DNA of 64,000 bases, taken from assembly GCF_007558725.1 (NCBI RefSeq), contig NZ_VLPL01000001.1, forward strand, positions 702,833 to 766,832, in the 5' to 3' direction. The notes under the pieces were generated by a model. It saw only the letters and a program-made list of their open reading frames with translations, did no database searches and was not told the origin of the DNA. Positions 51,864 to 60,498 of the stretch are shown here, one piece after another. Position numbers and translations under genes: made by a program. Source of the stretch: Fluviicola chungangensis (GTDB lineage: Bacteria; Bacteroidota; Bacteroidia; Flavobacteriales_D; Crocinitomicaceae). Numbering within the stretch: the first letter of the stretch is position 1; the number at the start of each line of letters is the position of its first letter.

Positions 51864-53171
51864 TTAGTTTACCCGACGGATGTCAGCACCCAGATTTCGC
51901 AAGCGAATATCGATATCCTGATAACCTCTGTCTATTTGTTCGATGTTGTGAATGACACTTTTCCCTTCCGCTGAAAGTGCCGCAATTAATAAGGAAACTC
52001 CCGCACGAATATCGGGAGACGTCATTTGGATCCCGCGCAGATTGTGTTGTCTTCCCAATCCGATAACAGTTGCTCTGTGCGGATCGCACAAAATAATTTG
52101 CGCTCCCATATCAATTAGTTTATCCGTAAAGAACAAACGGGACTCGAACATTTTCTGGTGAATCAGCACACTTCCCTTTGCCTGTGTTGCAACAACCAGG
52201 ATAATGGATAACAAATCCGGAGTGAATCCAGGCCAAGGAGCATCGTAGATCGTTAGGATCGAACCATCGATAAAAGTATCTATTTCATACGATTCCTGGG
52301 CAGGAATATAAATATCATCTCCTCTTCTTTCCAGTTTGATTCCCAATCTTCTGAAGGTATTCGGAATCACTCCCAGGTTTTCCCAGCTTACATCCTTAAT
52401 CGTAATTTCCGACTGCGTCATTGCTGCCAAACCGATGAAACTTCCGATTTCGATCATATCCGGTAAAATCCGGTGATAACAACCACCCAATTCTTTCACC
52501 CCTTCAATGGTCAGTAAGTTGGAGCTGATTCCGGAAATTTTTGCTCCCATGGAATTCAACATTTTACATAACTGCTGAATGTACGGTTCGCAAGCTGCAT
52601 TGTAGAATGTAGTTGTTCCTTCTGCCAGAACCGCCGCCATAATAACATTTGCAGTTCCCGTAACGGAAGCTTCATCCAAATGGATATATGTTCCTTTTAA
52701 TTTTTTTGCTTCAATGGAATAAAAATGCTCACCGGCATCGTAATTGAATTTTGCACCCAATAATGCAAACCCTTCGAAATGCGTATCCAATCTTCTGCGT
52801 CCGATCTTGTCACCACCCGGTTTTGGAATAAATCCCTTTCCGAAACGCGCCAGCAATGGGCCGACAATCATGATCGAACCTCTCAAAGATCCTGCTCTTT
52901 TTTTGAAATCTTCCGTTTCCAGGTAAGCCAAATCGATATCTTTTGCCTGAAACACGTAAGTACCGCGCTCCACTTTTTCAATTTTCACTCCCATTATTTG
53001 TAACAAGTCAATTAACTTATTTACATCAACGATATCCGGAATGTTTGAAATAGTAACTTTTTCAGAAGTTAGCAAAGGGGCACATAAAACTTGCAGTGCT
53101 TCATTTTTTGCGCCTTGAACAGTCAATTCGCCTTTTAGCTTCTTTCCTCCGTAAATTTCAAAAGATGACAT
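51864..53171 (-). CDS. murA: UDP-N-acetylglucosamine 1-carboxyvinyltransferase MurA, Asp variant
   Basis: This 435-residue protein has the EPSP-synthase-like fold with GAKNEAL (Lys22), RGSIMIVGPLLARFG and PDIRAGVSLLIAAL. It makes the first committed peptidoglycan precursor. The loop that carries the catalytic Cys in E. coli reads PGGDKIGRRRLDTH, so Asp121 stands in for Cys. Asp-type MurA enzymes are active but not alkylated by fosfomycin. It lies between the DUF4290 gene (6 nt) and the TlpA-like gene. Confidence 0.95.
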   Translation of the reverse strand: MSSFEIYGGKKLKGELTVQGAKNEALQVLCAPLLTSEKVTISNIPDIVDVNKLIDLLQIMGVKIEKVERGTYVFQAKDIDLAYLETEDFKKRAGSLRGSIMIVGPLLARFGKGFIPKPGGDKIGRRRLDTHFEGFALLGAKFNYDAGEHFYSIEAKKLKGTYIHLDEASVTGTANVIMAAVLAEGTTTFYNAACEPYIQQLCKMLNSMGAKISGISSNLLTIEGVKELGGCYHRILPDMIEIGSFIGLAAMTQSEITIKDVSWENLGVIPNTFRRLGIKLERRGDDIYIPAQESYEIDTFIDGSILTIYDAPWPGFTPDLLSIILVVATQAKGSVLIHQKMFESRLFFTDKLIDMGAQIILCDPHRATVIGLGRQHNLRGIQMTSPDIRAGVSLLIAALSAEGKSVIHNIEQIDRGYQDIDIRLRNLGADIRRVN

Positions 53172-53177
53172 ACTGAA

Positions 53178-53825
53178 TTACTTATTACGATTTTGGTTTT
53201 GATTTTTTCCTTTAAAGTTCTTTTGATTTTTCTGATTTTTTTTCGGACGCTTGTTCGGCTGAATTCCAAACGATTTCAGGATCAGGTTAGTATTCATCAA
53301 TTCATCCGGGTTTTCCAGGATCAATTCCCCTTGCGAAAGATCTCTCAACTGGTTTGCAATCACGTGATTTTCCACCGCATCATTGTTATAAGCCAAATAC
53401 TGCTTCTTCATGAAATTCGCCATGGTAATCTTTAAGTAATCACGCTCATCAGCTTCTGTGACGTTCTTCGCATCCTTTAAAATTTCCTGTGTGTATTTCC
53501 CGTAATGACCATATTTAATCCGGCCTTTCGGGTAAGTCATTTGTTCCGGTTTACTGGTCAGTGTCTCCGGCTTTGGAATTTCATAAGGAGAATCCACATC
53601 AAGTTTGAAATCAGACATCACAAACAAATGTGTCCATAACTTGTGTCGGAAATCATCTACATCACGTAAATGCGGATTCAATTGTCCCATGACCTCTATA
53701 ATTGCTCTGGCTGCTTTATTACGCTCATCGCGATCTGCGATTTCCATCGCGTGAGAAATCATTTCTTGTACGTTTCTACCATACTCCGGAAGTAATAACT
53801 TCGGTCTCGTGGTGTTGTATTCCAT
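53178..53825 (-). CDS. DUF4290 family protein
   Basis: From the ATG at 53825 it encodes 215 residues. The DUF4290 body is clear (NTTRPKLLLPEYGRNVQEMI, DFRHKLWTHLFVMSDF, GRIKYGHYGKYTQEILKDA), and the last 25 residues are a basic Lys/Asn tail. It is found beside murA in many Bacteroidota; function unknown, though the basic tail suggests nucleic-acid contact. Upstream in-frame codons were rejected. A -7 box lies at 53844-53851. Confidence 0.9.
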   Translation of the reverse strand: MEYNTTRPKLLLPEYGRNVQEMISHAMEIADRDERNKAARAIIEVMGQLNPHLRDVDDFRHKLWTHLFVMSDFKLDVDSPYEIPKPETLTSKPEQMTYPKGRIKYGHYGKYTQEILKDAKNVTEADERDYLKITMANFMKKQYLAYNNDAVENHVIANQLRDLSQGELILENPDELMNTNLILKSFGIQPNKRPKKNQKNQKNFKGKNQNQNRNK

Positions 53826-53961
53826 AAATTTTCTTCGAAAGTTCAAAAATAAGCTTTTAAATCGAAATATCCAGCTAAGTTTCAACTCCAATTCAGGCAA
53901 TTAAAAATCATTTCACCGGATTACGACAAAAAGGTTATTTTAGCTACGAATTAATGGCCTT

Positions 53962-54771
53962 ATGAAAACACATGTCGCACTTTTTATCGGAGTAGCCGGT
54001 TTGCTGTTCAGTTCCTCCTGCTCCTCCGATCCTGTTGAGGATCAAACAACTGCTCTAACAGAAAAAACTTCTGCCGACTCCCTTGAAACCGATCTATGGT
54101 TCCCGGAAACGGATTTTGATACACTTTGCGGATTGTATACCGGTGATTTCGGAGATGGCTTCATCAATGTAGTCCTCACCTATGTGAACGACAAAAAAGC
54201 AATCGGCTACAACGTGCACAAAGGATTACAGCGAAACATCAGCGGTTCGGTTGTTCAGAAAGCGGACCGTTTCGAACTGACATTAAACGAGCCGGGCGAT
54301 AATCCATACGACGGTATTTTCGTTTTGAACATTTCAAAAAAGGATGGTCATGTGGATGCAAGCTGGACAGCGAATGATCCAAAAATAAAGGCCAAAAAGT
54401 TTACCTTGAAAAAACAGCCTGTCAAACAAACAGATGCATCTAAAGATAAAACCTATTATGATGACGGCGAAATTACAGAAGACAATTTCATGGACTTGTT
54501 TTCTAATGCAAACCTGGGAGACGGCTATGTTGAATTCAAAGAAAACGGAATTCTCCGGTTTAGCTATTATCCGGAAGGACAGGAAAAAGAACAACAGGAA
54601 ATAATTAAAGGGTCCTGGAAGTTTTCCGATCCGAAAACCCTGATTATCAACTGGTCGAAAAACACTCATTTCAAGCAACAAATCATGAAATTCAAGTTGT
54701 CACAAAACAAAGATGAAATGCCCAGTTTTGACGGACCTAATGAATTGAGTATTTACCCGGATTATTATTAA
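53962..54771 (+). CDS. Lipoprotein with lipocalin-like strands, unknown function
   Basis: This 269-residue lipoprotein has lipobox SSSC (residue 20). After a Thr/Ser-rich linker come beta-rich segments: FDTLCGLYTGDFGDGFINVVLTYVN, AIGYNVHKGLQRNISG, and a second half (GDGYVEFKENGILRFSYYPEG, IKGSWKFSDPKTLIINW) that reads like a lipocalin-type sheet. I do not know a named family. A membrane protein gene follows after 13 nt. Confidence 0.75.
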   Translation: MKTHVALFIGVAGLLFSSSCSSDPVEDQTTALTEKTSADSLETDLWFPETDFDTLCGLYTGDFGDGFINVVLTYVNDKKAIGYNVHKGLQRNISGSVVQKADRFELTLNEPGDNPYDGIFVLNISKKDGHVDASWTANDPKIKAKKFTLKKQPVKQTDASKDKTYYDDGEITEDNFMDLFSNANLGDGYVEFKENGILRFSYYPEGQEKEQQEIIKGSWKFSDPKTLIINWSKNTHFKQQIMKFKLSQNKDEMPSFDGPNELSIYPDYY

Positions 54772-54784
54772 TGCAGGCGGCTAA

Positions 54785-55426
54785 ATGAAAAAAACGGCCT
54801 GGATCTTTTTCGTTATCGGAATTCTTTACGCTTCGTACTTGCTGCTTTTATTGTCGCTTCCTTATTTGGAAATGCGCCGTGGGATCGATTTTCTGAAAAC
54901 CAAGCAATTCATCTACCACATCAAACATTGGAGGTACAGTTTTTATATTCACGTATTCACCAGCATTTTGATCATCACCAGTGGCCTGTTTCAGTTCAGT
55001 AAAACCATTTTGAGCAGCTATCCGAAGATCCACCGCATTTCCGGTTTCATTTATCTGACTGTAACCCTTTTGATTTCGGGACCTGCGGCTTTGGTCATGT
55101 CTTTTTATGCCAATGGCGGATACCCTGCTCAAACAAGTTTTGTCATCTTAAGCATTCTCTGGATCGGAAGTACTTTTTTGGCGTATCACTATGTGCGCAA
55201 AAAAGACTACGAACGACACGGGAAATGGATGGTACGCAGTTACGCACTGACCCTATCAGCAGTTTCTTTGAGGCTTTACTCCTATTTATTCGACGTATTC
55301 CATTTGAGAATGGACCCTACAGATCTGTACATCCTGCTTTCGTGGTTAAGCTGGACTCTCAATCTGGTTGCCGCTGAGATTTTTATCCGGCGCGGACTGG
55401 TGAAACGATTGCTGGCGAATCGTTAG
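54785..55426 (+). CDS. DUF2306 membrane protein
   Basis: This 213-residue protein has about six transmembrane helices and the DUF2306 pattern: HVFTSILIITSGLFQFSK, PKIHRISGFIYLTVTLLISGPAALVMSFYANGG, and RHGKWMVRSYALTLSAVSLRLYS, with conserved His and Arg residues at helix ends. Function unknown. Its TAG stop overlaps the stop of the convergent TPR gene. Confidence 0.85.
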   Translation: MKKTAWIFFVIGILYASYLLLLLSLPYLEMRRGIDFLKTKQFIYHIKHWRYSFYIHVFTSILIITSGLFQFSKTILSSYPKIHRISGFIYLTVTLLISGPAALVMSFYANGGYPAQTSFVILSILWIGSTFLAYHYVRKKDYERHGKWMVRSYALTLSAVSLRLYSYLFDVFHLRMDPTDLYILLSWLSWTLNLVAAEIFIRRGLVKRLLANR

Positions 55427-56598
55427 GCAGCTGCTGCTTCTGCGAATGTTTTCCCATCGATATAGCGGATCTTCCCGGAAGAATCAATCCGGTATCTTTC
55501 CGTATCGATTTTCTTTTTGGAAACAATCGGATTGTCGTAGTAACCTTCTTCGTCCGGATCTTTCTGGAATGTGGTCTCGTAATTGGTAATCGTAAAGGTC
55601 AGATCTTTATTGATCGTGCACATTTTAAGCAATTCCGAGTAATCCTGCCGGCCCGCAATATCTTTTTTATCGATTAGTTTTCCTGTTTTTGTAAAAGTTA
55701 CCAACTTATAGGTCAAAGGACTTTGGTCCCCGTTAAATTCTTCTCTTATCACATAGATCAACGCTACATAATTCGGTGTTTCTGCAACCTGAACGAAATG
55801 GTAGAATCCTTTGCTAACCTCCCTGGAAAAGCGTTCGTTACGCATTTCGGAGACAAAGCGTTCGTAATCGTAGGAAATCCTGTTTTTATCGTCGTAAACC
55901 ATTTTTCCCTGCTCCAGATTCATGTTGATCGGGAAAGAGGCCTGAACAAACGTGCGTTTAAACTGGAGCCAGTGTAAATTTTCCAGGTCGGAAATACCGT
56001 TGAGAGCCAGTTCCATGTTCTTTTTGTACAAATAAGGTTCCTTTTCCCTGAGATTTGCCAAGTCTGGATCTTTCTCAATGTTATCGATATTCACGTATCC
56101 TGCCTGGATAGCAAATTGCAAATAATCCGCGCTCATGGGGAAATTCTTCAATTGAGAATATGCGCAAGCCACATTGAACATCACTTTTGAAAACGGTTCG
56201 TATCCCAGTTTCTCGGCCATGGAATAAGCATCCAGAGCTCCCTGGTAGTTTTTCATTTCCATACATACATTTCCCAATTCATAGTAGGATTTTGAATTCG
56301 GGTATGCTGCTATCGATGCCTTGAACCCTTCACTTGCAGCCCGCAGGTTCTTTTCATTCTTGAATTCATCCAGGGCATTCAGGAACAACTTATTGGATTC
56401 CTGGTTTGCTTTTGGATTCTGGTACAGGAACAAGCGTACTTTTTCACCGTTAAAAAGATCTGCCGCACTCAATCGGACAGGTTCTGTTTCATCAACAGCA
56501 ACATTTCCTTCCGGACCTGTCCCGGAACCGGGAACAGCAGGATTTCCACACGAAGCAAGCATGGAAACTACAGCTAAAGAATAAAGGACGAATTTCAT
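55423..56598 (-). CDS. TPR-containing lipoprotein
   Basis: From the ATG at 56598 it encodes 391 residues with lipobox LASC (residue 17). Residues about 60-190 form tetratricopeptide repeats (KSYYELGNVCMEMKNYQGALDAYSMAEKLG, KVMFNVACAYSQLKNFPMSADYL); the C-terminal half is beta-rich and unassigned. It may be a scaffold at the outer membrane. Upstream in-frame residues lack signal character. Its stop codon shares two bases with that of the DUF2306 gene. Confidence 0.8.
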   Translation of the reverse strand: MKFVLYSLAVVSMLASCGNPAVPGSGTGPEGNVAVDETEPVRLSAADLFNGEKVRLFLYQNPKANQESNKLFLNALDEFKNEKNLRAASEGFKASIAAYPNSKSYYELGNVCMEMKNYQGALDAYSMAEKLGYEPFSKVMFNVACAYSQLKNFPMSADYLQFAIQAGYVNIDNIEKDPDLANLREKEPYLYKKNMELALNGISDLENLHWLQFKRTFVQASFPINMNLEQGKMVYDDKNRISYDYERFVSEMRNERFSREVSKGFYHFVQVAETPNYVALIYVIREEFNGDQSPLTYKLVTFTKTGKLIDKKDIAGRQDYSELLKMCTINKDLTFTITNYETTFQKDPDEEGYYDNPIVSKKKIDTERYRIDSSGKIRYIDGKTFAEAAAA

Positions 56599-56754
56599 AG
56601 GCACAGCATTAAGTTTACTAATGTAAGAAATCTTTGATTTGAGATACACTTTCAGGCAAAAAAGGTTCACCGGAAGGAAGTGTTTTAAAATGTTAAATAC
56701 TTGGATACCAATCCTGTTTGTCGTAATTTATAAACTCATTCAAATAGCAAAGTT

Positions 56755-57225
56755 ATGTTCAGTAAATATCAACATTTCCGTTACGGAATTTATAGTTTTG
56801 TATGTATTGCAGCGCTATTTTTTATCATGAAATTATTCTCGTTGGAAAACAATGGGTACCTGCGTTTTTTAAACGTATTTATTGTGTTTTACTTTACAAA
56901 CAGATTGGCCAAAAAGAATCGCCAGATCGATGACGACGATAATTTCCTGACTGCATTTGGTTCATTAATCGTATCGAACATGGTTACAGTAGCTTTAACA
57001 GTAGTCAGTTTCGTGATCTATGCCAAATTTATTCAACCGGATTTTATTAACCATTTTGATGGGGGAATTTTCTGGAACAATCATGTTACATTAGACCAGG
57101 CCGCATTTATCCTGTTCTTTGAAGGAACAGGAAGCGCATTGGCAGTATCATTTATCAACGTAATGTACTGGAATGAAAGAACTCCGGACAACAAATGTGT
57201 TCCTGTGGAACCCGCCAAAGAGTAA
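56755..57225 (+). CDS. Small membrane protein, first of a tandem pair
   Basis: This 156-residue protein has about four transmembrane helices and resembles DUF4199-type proteins: RYGIYSFVCIAALFFIMKLFS, YLRFLNVFIVFYFTNRLAKKN, NMVTVALTVVSFVIYAKFIQPDF. It is clearly paralogous to the next gene, with over half the residues identical by eye, including the shared FTNRLAKKN and FIQPD motifs. Function unknown. A terminator with an ATCGGATG stem follows. Confidence 0.75.
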   Translation: MFSKYQHFRYGIYSFVCIAALFFIMKLFSLENNGYLRFLNVFIVFYFTNRLAKKNRQIDDDDNFLTAFGSLIVSNMVTVALTVVSFVIYAKFIQPDFINHFDGGIFWNNHVTLDQAAFILFFEGTGSALAVSFINVMYWNERTPDNKCVPVEPAKE

Positions 57226-57243
57226 AACTCTTGACAAATCGGG

Positions 57244-57281
57244 AAATCGGATGGATTTAAACCCATCCGATTTTCTTTTTT
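57244..57281 (+). terminator. Terminator 1 of the paralogue cluster
   Basis: AAATCGGATGG (57244-57254) pairs perfectly with CCATCCGATTT (57263-57273), followed by TCTTTTTTT. The same core returns in the terminators at 57858 and 57997. Confidence 0.92.
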
Positions 57282-57374
57282 TATTTTACTGATAATAAAT
57301 GTATTACATAAAAATAAATTTGGATATCATTTTGTTTTCATGTAATTTCTAAACGCATTTAAATTCATATCTTT

Positions 57375-57833
57375 ATGAACACTCGATCACTATCCGTCCG
57401 CTACGGACTTTATAGTTTTGCAGGAATTGTAATACTATTCTTACTGACCAAACTGCTTTCACTGGAACACATCACCTTTCTCCGCTTTTTAAACGTTTTT
57501 ATTATTATTTATTTTACCAATCGCCTGGCAAAAAAGAATCATCAAAGCAATGCCGACAGCAATTACCTGAATGCCTGGCTTTCTCTAATTCTGGCCAACG
57601 TGGTCACCGTCGGATTATCTCTAATCGGCTTTGTAATCTATGCCATGTTCATTCAGCCCGATTACATCAGTAAATTTGAAGGAGGGATCTTATGGAACAA
57701 TCACATTACCCTCGGTCAGGCTGCACTGACTCTCTTCACGGAAGGAATTGGCTGTGCCGTAGCTATTTCATTTATCATTATGCAATATTGGAATGAGAGC
57801 CCGAAAAGTAAGGTTCCTACTTCCGACAGCTAA
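57375..57833 (+). CDS. Small membrane protein, second of a tandem pair
   Basis: This 152-residue paralogue of the preceding protein keeps all its landmarks (RYGLYSFAGIVILFLLTKLLS, FLRFLNVFIIIYFTNRLAKKN, FVIYAMFIQPDYIS, WNNHITLGQAA). About four transmembrane helices are predicted. The pair arose by local duplication that seems to have included the terminator, since each gene is followed by a hairpin with the same core. Confidence 0.75.
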   Translation: MNTRSLSVRYGLYSFAGIVILFLLTKLLSLEHITFLRFLNVFIIIYFTNRLAKKNHQSNADSNYLNAWLSLILANVVTVGLSLIGFVIYAMFIQPDYISKFEGGILWNNHITLGQAALTLFTEGIGCAVAISFIIMQYWNESPKSKVPTSDS

Positions 57834-57857
57834 CAAGCAACACTTCGTATGAAACGG

Positions 57858-57890
57858 AATCGGGTGAGTTGAATTATTCATCCGATTTTC
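57858..57890 (+). terminator. Terminator 2 of the paralogue cluster
   Basis: AATCGGGTGA pairs with TCATCCGATT (one wobble), followed by TTCGTTT. It lies 25 nt past the stop at 57833. Confidence 0.75.
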
Positions 57891-57996
57891 GTTTGTACCC
57901 AACCCAAATGAAAAAGACCTCGTTAGGTATCTATGAGCTCCGAAACAGACAAGATCTTAACATTATAAAACCTAAGCCTCCGGATGCAAAGGAGAG

Positions 57997-58034
57997 ATCG
58001 GATGAACCCGGAAAATTCATCCGATTTTCTTTTC
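57997..58034 (+). terminator. Terminator 3, without an intact gene before it
   Basis: ATCGGATGAA (57997-58006) pairs with TTCATCCGAT (58016-58025), followed by TTTCTTTTCC. It repeats the core of the two upstream terminators. Confidence 0.8.
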
Positions 58035-58191
58035 CCCAAAAAGTCATCCCGTAAAAAGCTTACGGCCTTCCTGTCGTAAATTCGTATCCTTAAAAGCAGC
58101 AAGCCAATTTATTAACATGTTAACAATCAGTCTAAACGATGCGTTTTTATAAAATTTGGTGCATCTTTATGACATATTTACTATTCACTCT

Positions 58192-58755
58192 ATGACACTG
58201 GAAGATTTTATCAATTTTGAACGAAAATGGGAAGGCGGTCTCAGCAGACACACTTCCGACTCGGCAAGTAAAACACCCTGTCCAACTCCATACAAAGGCA
58301 AGACGGGTTGGCACACCAATGCAGGAATTACTTACTCCGTTTGGCGAAAGAAATTCGGGAAATTAAATGATCAGCGCTTCTTCGACATGTCGAATGCCGA
58401 TTGGTTTGCTGTTTTCGATTCTTTGTATTATTCCAAAGTACGGGCTGCTTCTTTTAACTCGCTGTCGATCGGTTTCATGGTAACTACGATTGCCTGGGGT
58501 TCGGGAGCAAGACAAGCGGGATTGACATTGCAACGTGCAATCAACAAAAAAGGCGGTGCGGTATCTGTAGACGGAGTGATTGGAGCAAAAACGATTGCCG
58601 CCGCCAATGCCATTCCTCCCAAGGAATTATTCGATGAGCTGGTAAAACAACGCTCCGACTTCTTTCACCGCATTGCAAAAGGAAAGAACGCTGTTTTCTT
58701 AAAAGGATGGCTGAGCCGGTTGAATGCGTTTGTGAAGAAGTTTAAACCTACTTAA
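58192..58755 (+). CDS. GH108-family lysozyme (putative peptidoglycan-degrading)
   Basis: From the ATG at 58192 it encodes 187 residues. The GH108 N-terminal pattern is present (FERKWEGGLSRHTSDSAS with the catalytic Glu, WHTNAGITYSVWRKKFG) and a PG_binding_3-like part follows (VSVDGVIGAKTIAAANAIP, FLKGWLSRLNAFVKKF). No signal peptide is seen, as in phage endolysins that rely on holins. No phage genes flank it, so it could be a domesticated prophage relic or a cell-wall enzyme exported by another route. Confidence 0.85.
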   Translation: MTLEDFINFERKWEGGLSRHTSDSASKTPCPTPYKGKTGWHTNAGITYSVWRKKFGKLNDQRFFDMSNADWFAVFDSLYYSKVRAASFNSLSIGFMVTTIAWGSGARQAGLTLQRAINKKGGAVSVDGVIGAKTIAAANAIPPKELFDELVKQRSDFFHRIAKGKNAVFLKGWLSRLNAFVKKFKPT

Positions 58756-59205
58756 TCACGGATGCTCGCGTCGTCTTTCCGATTCGATCTTCAATTGCTC
58801 ATTCATCGCTTTAAATCCGTTCAGTGTACTTCCATCCAGCATCCCGGAAAGCATACGTACCAAAATTCCATTGAATCTTTCAGCCTGGATGAAGGTCGTT
58901 GTACCATTTCCGTTATCGATCAGTTCAAAGCGGTGTTCCCCGTCAAAAATTCCGGGCAAAAACAAACGACCGATCCATTTGAATTCTTTGTTTTGATCAA
59001 AAGTCAACACTTTCGGGGTGAAAGTCATTCCTTTTGCTCCGGGAGATTCCAGACGCACGATAATCTTCCCCCCCACTTTTACCTTGCCTTCCAGGGATTT
59101 GATAAAGGGATTCCAATCGGAATACCCTTTAAAATTGGTTAATACTTCCCAAACACGTTCCGGAGTTTCCTGAATGATAATCTCTGTTTTAATTTCTTTT
59201 TTCAT
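58756..59205 (-). CDS. SRPBCC-family protein
   Basis: From the ATG at 59205 it encodes 149 residues of the START/polyketide-cyclase fold: IIIQETPERVWEVLTNFKGYSDWNPFI, GGKIIVRLESPG, HRFELIDNGNGTTTFIQAERFNG and a long C-terminal helix. Such proteins bind hydrophobic ligands; the ligand is unknown. It follows a Crp/Fnr-type regulator gene by 69 nt on the same strand. Upstream in-frame residues were dropped. Confidence 0.85.
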   Translation of the reverse strand: MKKEIKTEIIIQETPERVWEVLTNFKGYSDWNPFIKSLEGKVKVGGKIIVRLESPGAKGMTFTPKVLTFDQNKEFKWIGRLFLPGIFDGEHRFELIDNGNGTTTFIQAERFNGILVRMLSGMLDGSTLNGFKAMNEQLKIESERRREHP

Positions 59206-59274
59206 CTGAACTGTTTTTTGATTCTTTGATGAAACAAAGTTCGATGAAAGAACGGAAGCTGCTCTTGACAAATA

Positions 59275-59850
59275 TCAAGAAATGGAAGCGAGCTTTTTCC
59301 GCAATCTGCTGAAGGTTTCCGGAGTCATTCCCAACATGGAAGCCAGGTATTGGAGTGGGACCTGGTTGAACAATTCTTTATTTGCAGCCCACAATTGGGT
59401 ATACCGTTCTTCAGCAGTCATGGAAATAAACGCCAGAATCCGATCGCTCATGGTAGCAAAACACTTTGCCATGAACAATTTCTCCACGGTATTCCAGGTC
59501 GGGATCGATTTTCCCATATTCCGGTAGTCTTCCTTACTGATGACCATCAATTCACAGTCAGTCAATGCCTGAAGAGAAGAAACGGCCGGTTTGTCAAACA
59601 AAAAACTGTTTAAATCGACAATGAAATAACCGGGTGTTGCAACCCACTTGGTCACTTCCTTATCCGGCAGATCGACCCATTCACGGAGTAAACCTGATTT
59701 CACAAATCCGAGTTGATTGGAATAACCATTCTCTTTGAAGAAGTATGCTCCTTTATTCAGGGAAATGGGTCGGAAATAAGAACTAATTGTTTTCAAATCA
59801 TCCGATTTGACTTCAAAAAGTGCTGCAATGTTTTGTTCCAATTCGTTCAT
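59275..59850 (-). CDS. Crp/Fnr-family transcriptional regulator
   Basis: This 191-residue protein has an N-terminal cyclic-nucleotide-binding-type jelly roll (GAYFFKENGYSNQLGFVKSGLLREWV, DCELMVISKEDY) and a C-terminal helix-turn-helix (VPLQYLASMLGMTPETFSRLRKKL). The phosphate-binding cassette of true cAMP receptors is not obvious, as is usual in Bacteroidota. It probably controls itself and the SRPBCC gene behind it. Confidence 0.88.
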   Translation of the reverse strand: MNELEQNIAALFEVKSDDLKTISSYFRPISLNKGAYFFKENGYSNQLGFVKSGLLREWVDLPDKEVTKWVATPGYFIVDLNSFLFDKPAVSSLQALTDCELMVISKEDYRNMGKSIPTWNTVEKLFMAKCFATMSDRILAFISMTAEERYTQLWAANKELFNQVPLQYLASMLGMTPETFSRLRKKLASIS

Positions 59851-60077
59851 GATCCTTTTTTATGGAACACGAAAGATAGTGATTAACTTGCTTTCTTATT
59901 TTCTGATGTGAAGGAATCTGAATGTTTTCGCCCCATTGAATCAGGGTTATTATTTCTCCCAATCCCTCGCCCGGACCAGCCAGTTCGCAATATCGCAAAC
60001 TTGCAACCTGATATATTTGCCCATGAGATTACCGAATCTGTCAGATGAACTGCAAGCGATTTTAAAAAAAATACATT

Positions 60078-60093
60078 TATATTTATAAATATA
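60078..60093. promoter_or_regulatory. Palindrome TATATTTATAAATATA, operator candidate 1
   Basis: This perfect 16-bp palindrome lies 37 nt before the BlaI-like start codon. BlaI/MecI regulators bind AT-rich dyads in front of their own genes. Confidence 0.65.
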
Positions 60094-60097
60094 GTTG

Positions 60098-60119
60098 TAT
60101 AATTAAAAAACTAATTATA
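60098..60119. promoter_or_regulatory. Inverted repeat TATAATTA-N6-TAATTATA, operator candidate 2
   Basis: Perfect 8-bp arms around AAAAAC lie directly downstream of candidate 1 and 11 nt before the BlaI-like ATG. Two sites are typical for autoregulated bla/mec loci. Confidence 0.65.
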
Positions 60120-60129
60120 TCATTGCATT

Positions 60130-60498
60130 ATGAAAAAGGAATTGACACGCGCAGAAGAACAAATCATGCAGGCAATCTGGTCTGTTGGAAAAGGGTTTGC
60201 AAAAGACATTCACGAGCAGCTGGAAGAACCGAGACCGGCTTACAATACGGTATTAACGGTTATTCGTGTATTGGTGCACAAAGGATTCGTGGATTATAAA
60301 ACCTATGGAAAGTCTAATGAGTACTACCCCATGATCACCAAAGAAGCTTATTCTGCACAGCGTTTTCAATCCCTGAAAGAAAATTACTTCGGGAACTCGA
60401 ATGCAAAATTGCTTTCATTTTTCATGAAAGAGAATAACCTGGACTTGAAGGATGTAAATGAATTACTTGAAATCATTAAAAAGGAACGTCATGACTAA
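60130..60498 (+). CDS. BlaI/MecI/CopY-family repressor
   Basis: This 122-residue winged-helix protein matches the family: LTRAEEQIMQAIWSVGKGFAKDIHEQL, the recognition helix region PAYNTVLTVIRVLVHKGFVDYKTYGKSNEY, and a C-terminal helical dimerisation part. In bla/mec systems a membrane metalloprotease sensor cuts the repressor when a ligand binds. Two dyad sites lie just upstream, and the sensor gene overlaps its end by 8 nt. No beta-lactamase gene is near, so the inducer is unknown. Confidence 0.93.
   Translation: MKKELTRAEEQIMQAIWSVGKGFAKDIHEQLEEPRPAYNTVLTVIRVLVHKGFVDYKTYGKSNEYYPMITKEAYSAQRFQSLKENYFGNSNAKLLSFFMKENNLDLKDVNELLEIIKKERHD

Larger units (their letters stand above)
57834..58191. 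other. Intergenic region with two terminator copies and no clear gene
   Basis: It holds the hairpins at 57858-57890 and 57997-58034, a TTAACATGTTAA palindrome at 58112-58123, and a short frame (57869-58054) that I do not accept. The piece between the two hairpins may be what is left of a third gene copy, but no protein similarity is visible. Confidence 0.5.

Noticed and set aside
57869..58054. 61-codon plus-strand open frame between two terminators
   Set aside because: It starts inside one hairpin and runs through the next; no similarity to the neighbouring paralogues could be seen.
60458..60490. Longer start for the M56 sensor protein
   Set aside because: It would overlap the repressor gene by 41 nt and add a charged leader; the ATG at 60491 begins directly before the first membrane helix.
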